A DNA stretch of 64,000 bases, taken from NCBI GenBank assembly GCA_049487715.1, contig CP150559.1, positions 496,001-560,000 on the forward strand. Direction: 5' to 3'. The position numbers and the translations under genes are program-made. Below, piece by piece: positions 17,001 to 26,407 of this stretch. How positions within the stretch are numbered: position 1 is the stretch's first letter; each line of letters begins with the position of its first letter. Under the pieces are notes generated by a model. That model searched no databases and was not told the DNA's origin. It saw only the letters and a program-made list of their open reading frames with translations. The stretch is from Pycnococcus provasolii. Its lineage: Eukaryota > Chlorophyta > Pseudoscourfieldiophyceae > Pseudoscourfieldiales.

Positions 17001-19833
17001 CCGAGCTGTTGAACAGCGTCATCGTCATGCTGCGGGGGTTGTCAACTACCTGAGGCCCGAAATTCAGAATTCGTGGCTCCAGAGTGATTGCGCCCTCCGT
17101 ACCACTTCCCTGTAGATCGAGGAATAGGCGCTGGTCGCAAGGCCGGGACGTCACCTCCCGGAGAATGTCGTCCTTGTCGACATCTGTTGATTTCATCGCA
17201 TCTACCACCTGTGACTCGAGCCCACCGATGAGCACCGCGCACTTGTTGTGGTACTCGCCCACGGTGCGGGGCCGGAACGTCCACGTTACCGCCATGCTCT
17301 CGCGGCCTCGCAACATGCCCACCGCGGGAGACACGGTGCACTGCGGCAGGGCGAGCGCGGTGTCGGCTCCGGAAACATTTGGCATTGCGTCGGCGTCGGC
17401 ATACTCCTTAGGCTCCACCCACCGGAACCAGATGGGCACATCGCTCGAGTTGCGCAGCATCACCTGGCGTCTGCTCGCAGCACCCGTGCACGTTGGCTTG
17501 AAGAATACGGAGGTTCCCTCGGCACCATTGCTCACCTCCACCATTGGCACGTAGGCGTTCGCGATGACGCGCAGGTCCATGCTTGTGCTCGGCGAGCCGT
17601 TCAGCACGCATGTCATGCGCTCCTCGAATGTCTGGTTGTGTGTTCCCTTCGGCGCCTCGAACTTCAGAGCAAAGATCTGATACTCGCCTGCCCCGATCAC
17701 ACCGGCACGTGGGATGATATCAAATTCCAAGCTCCGATTGGGGAAGTCAAACGTGATTGGCACATCGCTGTGGTTCCGCAGCACCGCCGTGGCGTGCGAA
17801 GCACCGCCCGTGCGAACGGGCGGCAACGTAACAACTGCACTTTCGAATGACGAGCGTGGCATATACCCCATGCGCCCTGCCCGTGTCGTTGCGCCGGTCG
17901 CGAACAGCGTGAGCGTCCACGGCGGCAGGAATGCGTCGGGCGATCCCAGGAGCCGGAACGATCGCATGCGCTTGTCGTAGCAGACGCACTCCAGCTGCTC
18001 GCTGTACGACACGTCATCCTCGAGCGGTCGGAATGAAACCTTGAATGTCTGCGACTCACCCGCGGCAATCTCGCACTTCTCGGGGAAGACGGCGAATGCC
18101 GAGGGCAGCGAGCCACGCCCCGCTCGTGGGCACGCCCAGCCGCAGCACACCTTCGACGGCGTGTTGTTTGTCACACGTACCGAGCGCACCTCGCTGTTCG
18201 CGCGGCGTGCGGATGCAATTCCAAAGTCTATGCGACGCTCGTCGATGGTGACCGCGGGTGTTCCAACGAGCGGGTTGTCGTCGCCGAATGCCACGTCCCA
18301 TGTACTGGGACGCGCGAGCGGGCCACTCGAAGCGTTGACGGACATGAAGTTGTCCACCATGGAGAAGTCGAATGCCGGCGGACGCTTCTTCTCCGTGTAT
18401 CCCGTTCCAATGCAGTCAAAGTGCAGCGGAGTTTGGTCCTTGACAAGGCAAGTCAGTCGTCGCAGGTGGTTTGCGGCGTCCGTCGGCGTGAAACGCACGA
18501 CGATAGCGCACTGCGACTTGGGCGCCACCTCGCCGTGGTGCTTGTCGACGCGGAACACGTTCTCCCCGTTGCCGCAGGTGAAGTTGAACATTGCGGTGGT
18601 CGACGACGGGTTGACGAGTTGCAGCACGCGCGTGACAGTGGAGCCCGTGGGTGCGTCCCCAAAGTCGAGATGTCCGGTGGACAGCCGGCAGCCGAGTTCC
18701 GCCGCGGCGCCCGTGCACGAGAGTTTGGTGGTGTTTCCGCCTGGCGTGTGGATGGTGAAGTGCTCGGACGAGAAGGTGGAAGCGGTGGAGGGAGAGTACT
18801 TGAGCTTGAGCAGCACGGTGCCGTTGGGAGGCAGCGTCCCTCGGCTCGGCTCGAGGGTGAAGAGATCTTTCAGCACGTGCTCTGGCCCACGCACACCGCC
18901 GCCGCCTTTCGTGGGGCTGAGCAGTGCAGCCGCAAGACCCTGGCTCGCCGCGGCGCCCGCCGCGGACAGGTTGGAGTACGTGGCCACCCACGACGCAGGC
19001 ACGACGGACTGGTTGGTGAGCCGAAGCTGTCGCTCAGCGGTCGTTCCCGTCAGCACCTCCTTGAAGTCCACCGCGGCATCGCTCAGGCTGACGAACGGGA
19101 ATTTCCCGTTGCCTCGCATGCGCGTCACGCAGCTCTTGCCACCCTTGGCGAGCGCCCCGCTCCATGCGGTGGACGCCGCTTCGGTGCCCTCGACGCCCGT
19201 GACGACGCACGTCGCCTCCGCGATGAACGCGCCGGCGTCGACGGGTGCGAACGACGCCTGCACCGTCGCCACCTCCCCGGGCGCGATGCGGCCTGCGGCT
19301 GGTGCGGCGTGGAACGGCGCGTCAAGCTTCCACTCGTACGTCACAGCCACCTCCCCCGTGTTGACAACAGTTAGGTTGCGGAACGCCGTCTCGCGCACGG
19401 GTACGAACCCGAAGGCGACGACAGACGGCGACTCGATGCGAATGAGCGGCAGGACGGCTCGCACGGGTACGACGAAGCGGTCTCCGTGCGAGCCAACGCT
19501 GAATTCGATGACGTCGTCGTACCTTTCGTTTCGCACGGGCCGGAACGTCACGGGCACCGTGCAGCTCATGCCAGGGCTGAGGCGGATCGGCTCCGGGAAC
19601 TCCATGGAGAAGTACTTCGTTGCCGGCAGCCTGTACTTGAGCTTGATGCTCTTCCCTCCGACGTTCTTCACGAGCAGGTCCTTGACGTACTCGCCACCCG
19701 CCTCCCACTGCCTCCACTCGAGCAGCTCTGCGCAGTCGACGCCTAGGTTGGCCCGTCTCGCCTCTCGCGTCAGCGGCGCTGGCGCAACCTCGCCCTCCGC
19801 GGCGACGGCGAACATCGCCTCGCCACGTCCCAT
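14095..19833 (-). CDS. CFAP65: CFAP65-like ciliary central-apparatus protein (ASH/hydin-type repeats)
   Basis: Predicted 1912-residue uninterrupted protein, the size of known CFAP65 (CCDC108/FAP65) proteins. The N-terminus has the family pattern ELLEWRQWEAGGEYVKDLLV, VTFRPVRNERYDDVIEFSV and VVPVRAVLPLIRI. The rest is a chain of immunoglobulin-like ASH/MSP domains, each with motifs such as LRNHSDVPITFDFP, NTGEVAVTYEW or FSPVDAGAF-like FxPxxxG turns. The last 350 residues turn helical and charged. CFAP65 is a component of the C2 microtubule of the motile-cilium central pair. It is the largest gene in the window and has no visible intron. Hydin and other ASH giants are alternatives, but the N-terminal match and length favour CFAP65. 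Confidence 0.85.
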   Translation of the reverse strand: MGRGEAMFAVAAEGEVAPAPLTREARRANLGVDCAELLEWRQWEAGGEYVKDLLVKNVGGKSIKLKYRLPATKYFSMEFPEPIRLSPGMSCTVPVTFRPVRNERYDDVIEFSVGSHGDRFVVPVRAVLPLIRIESPSVVAFGFVPVRETAFRNLTVVNTGEVAVTYEWKLDAPFHAAPAAGRIAPGEVATVQASFAPVDAGAFIAEATCVVTGVEGTEAASTAWSGALAKGGKSCVTRMRGNGKFPFVSLSDAAVDFKEVLTGTTAERQLRLTNQSVVPASWVATYSNLSAAGAAASQGLAAALLSPTKGGGGVRGPEHVLKDLFTLEPSRGTLPPNGTVLLKLKYSPSTASTFSSEHFTIHTPGGNTTKLSCTGAAAELGCRLSTGHLDFGDAPTGSTVTRVLQLVNPSSTTAMFNFTCGNGENVFRVDKHHGEVAPKSQCAIVVRFTPTDAANHLRRLTCLVKDQTPLHFDCIGTGYTEKKRPPAFDFSMVDNFMSVNASSGPLARPSTWDVAFGDDNPLVGTPAVTIDERRIDFGIASARRANSEVRSVRVTNNTPSKVCCGWACPRAGRGSLPSAFAVFPEKCEIAAGESQTFKVSFRPLEDDVSYSEQLECVCYDKRMRSFRLLGSPDAFLPPWTLTLFATGATTRAGRMGYMPRSSFESAVVTLPPVRTGGASHATAVLRNHSDVPITFDFPNRSLEFDIIPRAGVIGAGEYQIFALKFEAPKGTHNQTFEERMTCVLNGSPSTSMDLRVIANAYVPMVEVSNGAEGTSVFFKPTCTGAASRRQVMLRNSSDVPIWFRWVEPKEYADADAMPNVSGADTALALPQCTVSPAVGMLRGRESMAVTWTFRPRTVGEYHNKCAVLIGGLESQVVDAMKSTDVDKDDILREVTSRPCDQRLFLDLQGSGTEGAITLEPRILNFGPQVVDNPRSMTMTLFNSSDGNTAYRLIVRSVDLEVADMVAMSADAEPDVSLCPVSTELACDAAEGDIPARAFKTLTLTLTPRTRGDKRFVIEVVSLAPHGAMSPAGPMGLLSAKSGISHPKAVLGCASVISDFPHAIVSDVSQVNGPGKTRLWDRMQLRALNDALLADPDPETEIRFNRATRVLSIEEQVSVLQTYEFNLGVGTRSRAYLPDRPRDAEGTSLVDDAALSITDSTYVTLRLVNPAGLPAKFAFTMLGEEPNSDLENWVDIGEPADAADAHRRYVLENDIINVYPRTGELGTGESIQVTFRYRHDEVGEHAVPCLLTIADGRRMVLKITGTTVPVDMRALAPPAMLYGRAAVLRKVALDDDDPAVQTVLLENVGSTDAEYEVDVSPLDELTATDGYGVEVLRLCNPTGYVAAGGAAPLRFLFKPIEAKTYRVELAVRCMGGTGCTLILEAEGYHPRVDAVQEGVETLRLAYAAASGDAGAFGAEEARALEVALKEGESAMKASDGIEIDRDGMPSDGTTSMEGAEDQDVFHRFWPGFGPTQTLCTVLRPGNQMHGTYDAHITCPAVISVDAVDFGTIPCHSRPRRVMMVTNVSDRFPCSFEFMLGRYGYEGSVDGDGLASGAISVTPSTGELAPGAAALVRVEWSVGALPQLIDAEMLLTCVYIDNAPEEARARAEAAELARAEAEGEIIARHPPPAQAQKRFPLEERDSAIFATTDTIRKRLPHLDQAHRLRESIRLKDSTIRSAYVAPEPCTHAISIRGHALVAERYRRLYGDASYYRHYPIELKPYDDEIAPEQTARFGSSGHLIEVGGSAEARSMRFTARANLSSDDRLRHEVSEGVRDIVLGAVSDAAVSAEIAALEEEAAAYYHRLKPTNPRFDGKAISVPDDAAPVPVEEVVQRDVAETAMRSTGVLTDPPPVPAVPESEDERARKLLVRRPDVATFVEFVLDSAIVGMLTESACDAWNFEGDEGPVADEE

Positions 19834-20776
19834 ACTTACGTAAGAAGCTTTCTACCGCTTTCTAGAAGAAGTATTAAGCGCCGACACACTTGAGCGACAC
19901 TTGAGGCTTAAGGCCGCGAGCTGAAGAGGACCGCAGAACAAAGAGGCCGCGAGAAACCACGGGGGACGGGTGGAGTCGTCGTCCGTCCGAGAGCTCTCCG
20001 TCGCCGTCTTTGAGAGCTCTTCACTCCAAGTCGCAACTCACTCCACTCCCCTTCTTTTCTTTCCTCAACCGGTTACTTACCACGCTCATACTCGCCTCGA
20101 GAGAGAGAGCCTCTCAAGTCTCAACCAGCTAGCTCTGCAATGCGCTCTTTCTGCGCCTCCCTCTCCCTCTCTCTCAGCTTCTCTCAGCTTCTCTCAGCTG
20201 ATGTGAGCTCATCGGTAGTTCTACCGTATGCCAGAACGTAGGAGGAGGGAGGAGGCTGCTGAGTGCTGAGAGAAAGAAAGAAAGAAGCTTGAAGCGCTAA
20301 ACCGCTGGGAAACCTCGCTGGTAGGGTAAACTTTAAGGTTAGCTTGTTGTGCGCTCACGGTGCAGCGGTGCTGAGGGAGGCTCACGGTTCTCTGCCTTCA
20401 GTGCCTTGTCGTGTGGTTGACGGTAAACTTTAGTCTAGGAATGCTCGATAAGTTACCTCCTCTCGATCGATGGCCTTGTTGCGCGATGGGCAAGCCCTTC
20501 GCGATGCCACTCCAACTCGTCCACTGAGCCTGAGGCCCCTCAGTAGCCAGTACTGGGTGGGTCACGCGGCACGACCACGACCACGACGACGCTAGCGTGC
20601 TTTTTAACAGTCTCCGTGCCAAACTCCACCAAACTTTCCATAGGATACGCTGAAGCCGTCCGTAGTACTATGCAAGTCCTTGCACGTCCTGTCCCGCGGG
20701 AGGGCCCGCGCCCCTGGCACCCCGTAGGAAGGTCCTTCCTACAGACTAAGAACTACACACAAGGCAAGGAACGTGG

Positions 20777-20800
20777 TAACCCTAACCCTAACCCTAACCC
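20777..20800. repeat. CCCTAA x4 telomere-like array upstream of Elongin-C
   Basis: TAACCC repeated four times, ending 148 bp before the Elongin-C ATG, with the C-rich strand sense for the gene. Confidence 0.9.
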
Positions 20801-20931
20801 GACTACCCCGACTCCGGTTATCCCTTGCTTGTTTCCGCTGTTTCTTGTTCCTTTCTCTCTCTCTCTCTCCCCCGGCCCACTTCACAGGGCCCATTTATAT
20901 TTTGTGTGTCGTTTGTTGTGTGTCAGTAAAG

Positions 20932-20940
20932 TAAAGTTTA
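20932..20940 (+). promoter_or_regulatory. TAAAGTTTA start-proximal element of Elongin-C
   Basis: TAAAGTTTA ends 7 bp before the ATG at 20948, in the same orientation as in COQ5. Confidence 0.4.
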
Positions 20941-20947
20941 GCATAGT

Positions 20948-21250
20948 ATGAAGAAGGCGGAGACTGTGAAGTTAATCAGCGCCGAAGGCTTCGAGTTCAT
21001 CGTGGACCAGCGCGCGGCGTCCGTCAGCAACACCATCAAGAACATGCTCTCCTCGCAGGGCGCGTTCACCGAGACGGAACTTGGCGAGGTGAAGTTCCCT
21101 GAAATCACCACGGAGGTTCTTGAGAAGATATGCCAGTACTTTTATTACAAGCTGAGGTACACGAACAGCACGTCGCAGATTCCGGAGTTCGGCATCGCGC
21201 CTGAGCAGGCACTGAGCTTGCTCATGAGCGCCAACTTCTTAGACTGCTAA
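20948..21250 (+). CDS. ELOC: Elongin-C
   Basis: Predicted 100-residue protein, the normal length for Elongin-C (about 96-112). It reads [67 protein letters not shown] and ends [10 protein letters not shown]. That end is the signature of Elongin-C and distinguishes it from SKP1. Elongin-C has a BTB/POZ fold and bridges BC-box substrate receptors to Cullin-2/5 ubiquitin ligases; it is also part of the Elongin transcription-elongation factor. The stop is followed by TGTAA at 21252. Confidence 0.97.
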   Translation: MKKAETVKLISAEGFEFIVDQRAASVSNTIKNMLSSQGAFTETELGEVKFPEITTEVLEKICQYFYYKLRYTNSTSQIPEFGIAPEQALSLLMSANFLDC

Positions 21251-21373
21251 CTGTAAACCATACACTTTATTCCGCCCCTGTGTCCCCCCCCCCCCCCCCC
21301 CGCTTGGTTTGGGCCCCTCCCCCCTCTTTCGGTTTCCCTCCATTTTTTCGCACAACACACCCCGGCGGTCGCG

Positions 21374-21925
21374 ATGGGGCCCGCGAGCCCGGCGCTGCCC
21401 GACGTGCTCGCCACGCGCGCGTGTGCGGACGTGCTTGCGCGCGCTTACGCACAAGCCGCCGCGCTTCGCGTGCCGTCTCCCGTGTCGTTCCTCGCGGAGT
21501 ACCTTGCGGCGGAGAACGAGGCGCCAGGCAGCGGGGCTGTGGTGGTCGCGCGATGGATTCTCGCGCCGTGGTGCGCCCCCGACGCCGCGGGCATCGACGA
21601 AGCTGGGTTTGACGACGCGGTGGGACGTGCGTTCGCGTCCTTGCTGCGCCCATCAGCGGGCGCTTTGGACGACGCGGCAGTTGGCGCGCGCATTCCTTGG
21701 CCTGACGTCGCGGACTTGTTGAGTCGCCTCGCCCCGTCGGCGCACGAGGGTGCGTGCGACACGCTGATCCGTTCTTTCGGCGGTTGCGTGAACGACAGCG
21801 GCGTGTCGTTTCGCGCGTTTGCGTTGTGCGTGCGTGCGATGCGTGCCATGGTAAACGAGCACGCCATCGGAGTTGTCGAAGGAGCGGCAAGGCAGGCCGC
21901 CAGTCAGCTGACCCCTAACCCCTAA
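21374..21925 (+). CDS. Small protein with a DPY30/RIIa-like N-terminal motif
   Basis: Predicted 183 residues. The opening LPDVLATRACADVLARAYAQ, followed by RVPSPVSFLAEYLAAEN, has the helix, Arg/Pro turn and P-x-x-FLAEYL pattern of DPY30/RIIa docking motifs. Those motifs dimerise and bind amphipathic helices in cilia, centrosomes and chromatin complexes. The remaining 120 residues are helical and acidic with an Ala bias (for example CDTLIRSFGGCVNDSGVSFR), vaguely like tubulin-polyglutamylase-complex regulators, but I cannot assign it. The gene begins 123 bp after the Elongin-C stop, behind a 16-base C run. TGTAA follows the stop at 21944. Confidence 0.55.
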   Translation: MGPASPALPDVLATRACADVLARAYAQAAALRVPSPVSFLAEYLAAENEAPGSGAVVVARWILAPWCAPDAAGIDEAGFDDAVGRAFASLLRPSAGALDDAAVGARIPWPDVADLLSRLAPSAHEGACDTLIRSFGGCVNDSGVSFRAFALCVRAMRAMVNEHAIGVVEGAARQAASQLTPNP

Positions 21926-21984
21926 GGGGAGGGAACCCCGAACTGTAACAAAGCTAAAGCTGTACGATAGACCAGGACCAGGAA

Positions 21985-22959
21985 ATGCAAATGCGGGGAT
22001 CCATCTGTGGTCTGATCTCAACAAGAGCTGTCCTCCTCCGCCGCGTGCGTGCCCCGCGTGCGTGTTCTGCGTCCGTTGGGTTCCTCGGGCAAATATCTCC
22101 CCCAAGGTCGTCATTCTTCCCCGGAGACCACACAACTAATAATCTGTTCATGCCCATGCCCGTTCCCATTTGTGCTTCTTCTTCCCTTCGATGTTGTGCT
22201 CCTCCTGCAAGCCTACCTGGAAGATGTCCTCATGTTCGAGCTCACTGTTATAGTTATAGGAATACGAATAGGAGATCGAGATTCCTACCGATCGTCGTGG
22301 ATGCGGCCTCTGGATCGGCTGGGTGTGGCCACACCCATTTTCACGTGTCTTCGTCTTCGATCGTGGGGTTAGGGCTAGGGAGAGCAGTCAGAGGGTTAGG
22401 GCTAGGGGCGCTCGCCAGCGCTGTCATCCTATGTGGGGGCGCAGGGTGTGCGCCGACGTACGCCGCGCAGGAAAGCAACGCGCAAACGGAGAACGTGGAG
22501 GTGGTGGTGACGTCTGATGTCAACGCGGAGGATATGCAGGTGGACTCGCTCAAGCGGCTCGCAGAAAAGCAAAAGGGACAAGTGGCAATGGAGAGCACTA
22601 AGGAAGAAGCCATCCTTGAGGGAAAGAGACAGATGATCGAAAGAGAGGCGGCGGTGCTCAGCGACACCATCGATAAGAGACTCTTGCTGCAGCGCGCCAA
22701 GGCGGCGGCAGCAGCAGCTTCCGGTGAAGGTGCGCCGCGCAACGCCGAGGCTGAGGCGGAAACGAGGCGCAAACTACTGCGTGCCGAGGCACAACTTGCG
22801 AAGGAGAAGGCTGCACTAGACTGGAAGCTAGGCCAGGAAGATATGATTACGCGTGCAAAGCGCCTGAGCGAGGAACGCGCCATCGACGACGCGGTGGCGA
22901 GCAAGGCGGCAACCATCAAACAAGGCGGTGTCGCAACCTTCGGCCTTGCGGCGTTCTAG
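21985..22959 (+). CDS. Probable thylakoid-lumen or chloroplast coiled-coil protein
   Basis: Predicted 324 residues from ATG 21985; the ATG at 22150 (MPMPVPICASSSLRC) is an alternative start. The first 150 residues look like a bipartite plastid targeting sequence: Arg/Ser/Cys-rich transit, then a hydrophobic stretch ALASAVILCGGAGCAP with an AxA-like cleavage site (YAA before QES). The mature part (about 165 residues) is a charged helical region rich in Glu, Lys and Ala. It may be membrane-associated or lumenal; no family recognised. The GLGLGRAVRGLGLG stretch is encoded by TTAGGG-CTAGGG repeats, so a telomere-like repeat is read as protein. TGTAA at 22968 follows the stop. Confidence 0.55.
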   Translation: MQMRGSICGLISTRAVLLRRVRAPRACSASVGFLGQISPPRSSFFPGDHTTNNLFMPMPVPICASSSLRCCAPPASLPGRCPHVRAHCYSYRNTNRRSRFLPIVVDAASGSAGCGHTHFHVSSSSIVGLGLGRAVRGLGLGALASAVILCGGAGCAPTYAAQESNAQTENVEVVVTSDVNAEDMQVDSLKRLAEKQKGQVAMESTKEEAILEGKRQMIEREAAVLSDTIDKRLLLQRAKAAAAAASGEGAPRNAEAEAETRRKLLRAEAQLAKEKAALDWKLGQEDMITRAKRLSEERAIDDAVASKAATIKQGGVATFGLAAF

Positions 22960-23348
22960 GGGACCACTGTAACAACCACTGTGTTGGTTTTTTTAAAATT
23001 ATTAGTGACACCCACTCTCAGCCTCTCTCGTACGCGCTTGCGCACAAACGAGCAGGACGGTGGTCAGCCGTCGTGGCGCGAACACGTCACGACGACGATG
23101 GCGACGGACGACAACGATTACAACAAGCGCAAGTGGAGCTCGTTGAATGCGTCACACGTGAGATCTAAACCTTCGTTCACCTCAGCCACCACCGCCACAC
23201 TCTGAAAAACGCGTTGCTGAATAGCGCCGCCAACGAGTGGGTTGGATGGTGAAAGTCAATGGACGACCGCTGGGACAAAGTGACTCACGTTCCATTACAA
23301 GAACATGAGCGAAAAACATCACTCTCGGCTCTGCGGCTCTAGCTCGTG
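22960..23348. other. Intergenic; a possible tiny exon only
   Basis: A short plus-strand frame from ATG 23099 (MATDDNDYNKRKWSSLNASH) meets a GTGAGA donor-like site and an AG 28 nt later. No family is recognised and the product would be about 32 residues. Otherwise this is the 3' flank of RPB12. Confidence 0.25.
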
Positions 23349-23590
23349 CTAGCGTGCGTCGAACTGCACCACCTGCGTGGTTCTTGTTTTGTACAGGATT
23401 CGGTATCCGCATTCGCGACACTGTATGACGTCTCCAGGTCGAATTTGGCACGCCGCGCCGCAGTCTCCGCACTCGTACGTGACGGGCACTGGTTGCGTTC
23501 TTCCTGATAGGATGCCTCCTATCGGGTCGTACCGCCTCCCAAGGGCGGCGTTGGAGTGCTCTGCGCGCCGTACGGGTCCTGCGATGCCAT
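23349..23590 (-). CDS. RPB12: RPB12 (RPABC4), shared RNA polymerase I/II/III subunit, with a very short intron
   Basis: The 3' exon encodes PVTYECGDCGAACQIRPGDV followed by IQCRECGYRILYKTRT and the closing VVQFDAR, the complete RPB12 zinc ribbon (C-x2-C ... C-x2-C). RPB12 is a small core subunit shared by the three nuclear RNA polymerases. That frame is closed by a stop before any ATG. A different frame starting at ATG 23590 encodes MASQDPYGAQSTPTPPLGG and reaches a GTACGA donor at 23532. Splicing to AG at 23504 (29-nt intron) or 23489 (44-nt intron) restores the frame, giving 70 or 65 residues; both acceptors preserve frame because they are 15 nt apart. Known RPB12 proteins are 50-70 residues. 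Confidence 0.92.
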
Positions 23591-23984
23591 GCTTCGTGTA
23601 CTACGTACCCCTGCGGGCTGTGGCTTAGCAACGAGCGGCGCCGCCGAGAATGTAAAATGACCCTCCCGAGTCCGGGGAAACGAGGCGGCTGGTCGTTGGA
23701 CCCCCGACCAGGCAGCCCGGGTGAGAAGGGTTTGGTCGGGATTTTAGGTCGGGACGTACCCAGGAACCGTATCGGGACCCGGGAGGCTTGCTTTTTTCTT
23801 TTTGGAGGGGTATGGCAGCTGTAGTAATACGTCTTTATCGTAGTAACAAAATCACCGTAGCTGGTTGTTATCTTTGACATGGTTTCGAAGCAGCAGTGGT
23901 GGTTTTTCGCATTTGTCGCTTTTTTGGCTCGCCTCTTTGTCTCCATTCAAGACAACACTCTGTGCGGATCACGCTTGCGTGGCT

Positions 23985-24352
23985 CTAGCCACCGACGATG
24001 ATCTGCACGAAGGAAAAAACGGGTGGTTTTGTTGAGAGGGAGTGTGTGCGTGTGTGTTTTGGTGTTAGAGCGTTTTGACTCAACGGAACCATGTGCGGAG
24101 AGCGCGCTGCGCCGTTCCGTCCATCAGCATATGCGCCAACAGAGTTGGTACTTAAGTACTTACGTTGTTGATGGGGATGAAGATGAGTTTGACGAAGAAG
24201 CCGATGAACCCCATGACGACGAACCCTCCACCTGTGCGTATGGCGATTTTGTTGAATTCCCGTCGGTCAGGCTTCGTGCACCGCTTCACGAGGCGAATGC
24301 TTTCCTTTCCAAAGTTCTTGATTGGCGTCGCGACGTAGTTGATCGCCTCCAT
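23985..24352 (-). CDS. SEC61G: Sec61 gamma subunit (SSS1), two exons
   Basis: Exon 1 (24164-24352) encodes 63 residues with the family core [20 protein letters not shown], a single membrane span ([17 protein letters not shown]) and IPINN. Right after INN comes a consensus donor GTAAGT. The matching acceptor CTTCGTGCAG lies 161 nt downstream and opens exon 2 (23985-24002), which reads IIVGG stop, exactly the usual Sec61-gamma ending. The full 68-residue protein is of standard size. Sec61-gamma is the tail-anchored clamp subunit of the ER protein translocon, with Sec61-alpha and -beta. Without the intron the frame would end in VST, so the intron call is well supported. The intron contains CA-rich and T-poor sequence and a pyrimidine-containing 3' end. 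Confidence 0.95.
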
Positions 24353-24456
24353 CGAGCCTCTACAGCAGAGCAAGAATGAGAGAGAGGAATGGAAGAAGAG
24401 GGGGGGGGGGGGGGGACGACCCGAAAACACACCCTCGAGGAAGTCTCTCTCTCTCT

Positions 24457-24467
24457 CTACCGGGTAG
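24457..24467. promoter_or_regulatory. CTACCGGGTAG palindrome upstream of Sec61-gamma
   Basis: Core TACCCGGTA (sense strand) 105-115 bp upstream of the ATG. The same core occurs at a similar distance before the ankyrin gene and the CEP164-like gene. Confidence 0.35.
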
Positions 24468-24638
24468 AAAAAAAGAAACGCAGAGAAGAAAGAAAAAGGC
24501 AGATGCAGAGGGCCGGGCAGCCGGGGAATACCCTAATAACGAAACGAAAGCAAGGGGCCATGAAATAACAACCGATTCCAAATACAGAATCCAAGGGACT
24601 TCCAAGTCCAAGGGAGGGCATAGTTTTAGGGAACTGTT

Positions 24639-24734
24639 TTAGGGTTAGGGTTAGGGTTAGGGTTAGGGTTACGGTTCCTCCGGGCTATGAAGGGGATCTA
24701 CGACGGACGATTAGGGTTAGGGTTAGGGTTAGGG
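24639..24734. repeat. Two TTAGGG arrays in a duplicated unit upstream of Sec61-gamma
   Basis: Five TTAGGG units (24639-24668) and four more (24711-24734), each array ending in the variant TTACGG followed by a similar GC-rich stretch, so the pair looks like a tandem duplication of about 72 bp. The arrays lie about 290-380 bp upstream of the Sec61-gamma ATG. Confidence 0.9.
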
Positions 24735-24827
24735 TTACGGCTCCACCTCCGGGGCAGGGGAGGGATCTGTTCGAGGGCGTTTCCGTTTCGTCTCGGAGCC
24801 AATATTACTTCAAGAAGTTGGGGGTTT

Positions 24828-26366
<1,539 letters not shown>

Positions 26367-26407
26367 CCATTTCTCATTCGCCTTCTTCGCAGTCCAGTAT
26401 TATAAGT

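Larger units (their letters stand above)
19834..20947. other. Long intergenic region between CFAP65 and Elongin-C
   Basis: No convincing gene. It holds a TCTC-rich patch with a tandem CTTCTCTCAG unit (around 20166-20200), two TAAACTTTA elements (20327-20335 and 20424-20432), and the CCCTAA array described separately, then the Elongin-C leader with CT repeats near 20852. Confidence 0.5.

Noticed and set aside
18041-19843. 600-codon open frame antisense to CFAP65
   Set aside because: Shadow of the GC-rich CFAP65 coding strand; its translation has no domain and mirrors the ASH-repeat codons.
20616-20951. Open frame running through the CCCTAA array before Elongin-C
   Set aside because: Reads the repeat as Asn-Pro units, overlaps the Elongin-C start and has no domain; it is leader/promoter sequence.
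22981-23205. Short plus-strand frame with a possible 28-nt intron
   Set aside because: The spliced product would be about 32 residues with no recognisable family, so it is only mentioned as an intergenic note.
24639-24734. True chromosome end
   Set aside because: Only nine intact units, flanked on both sides by ordinary sequence and genes, so interstitial.
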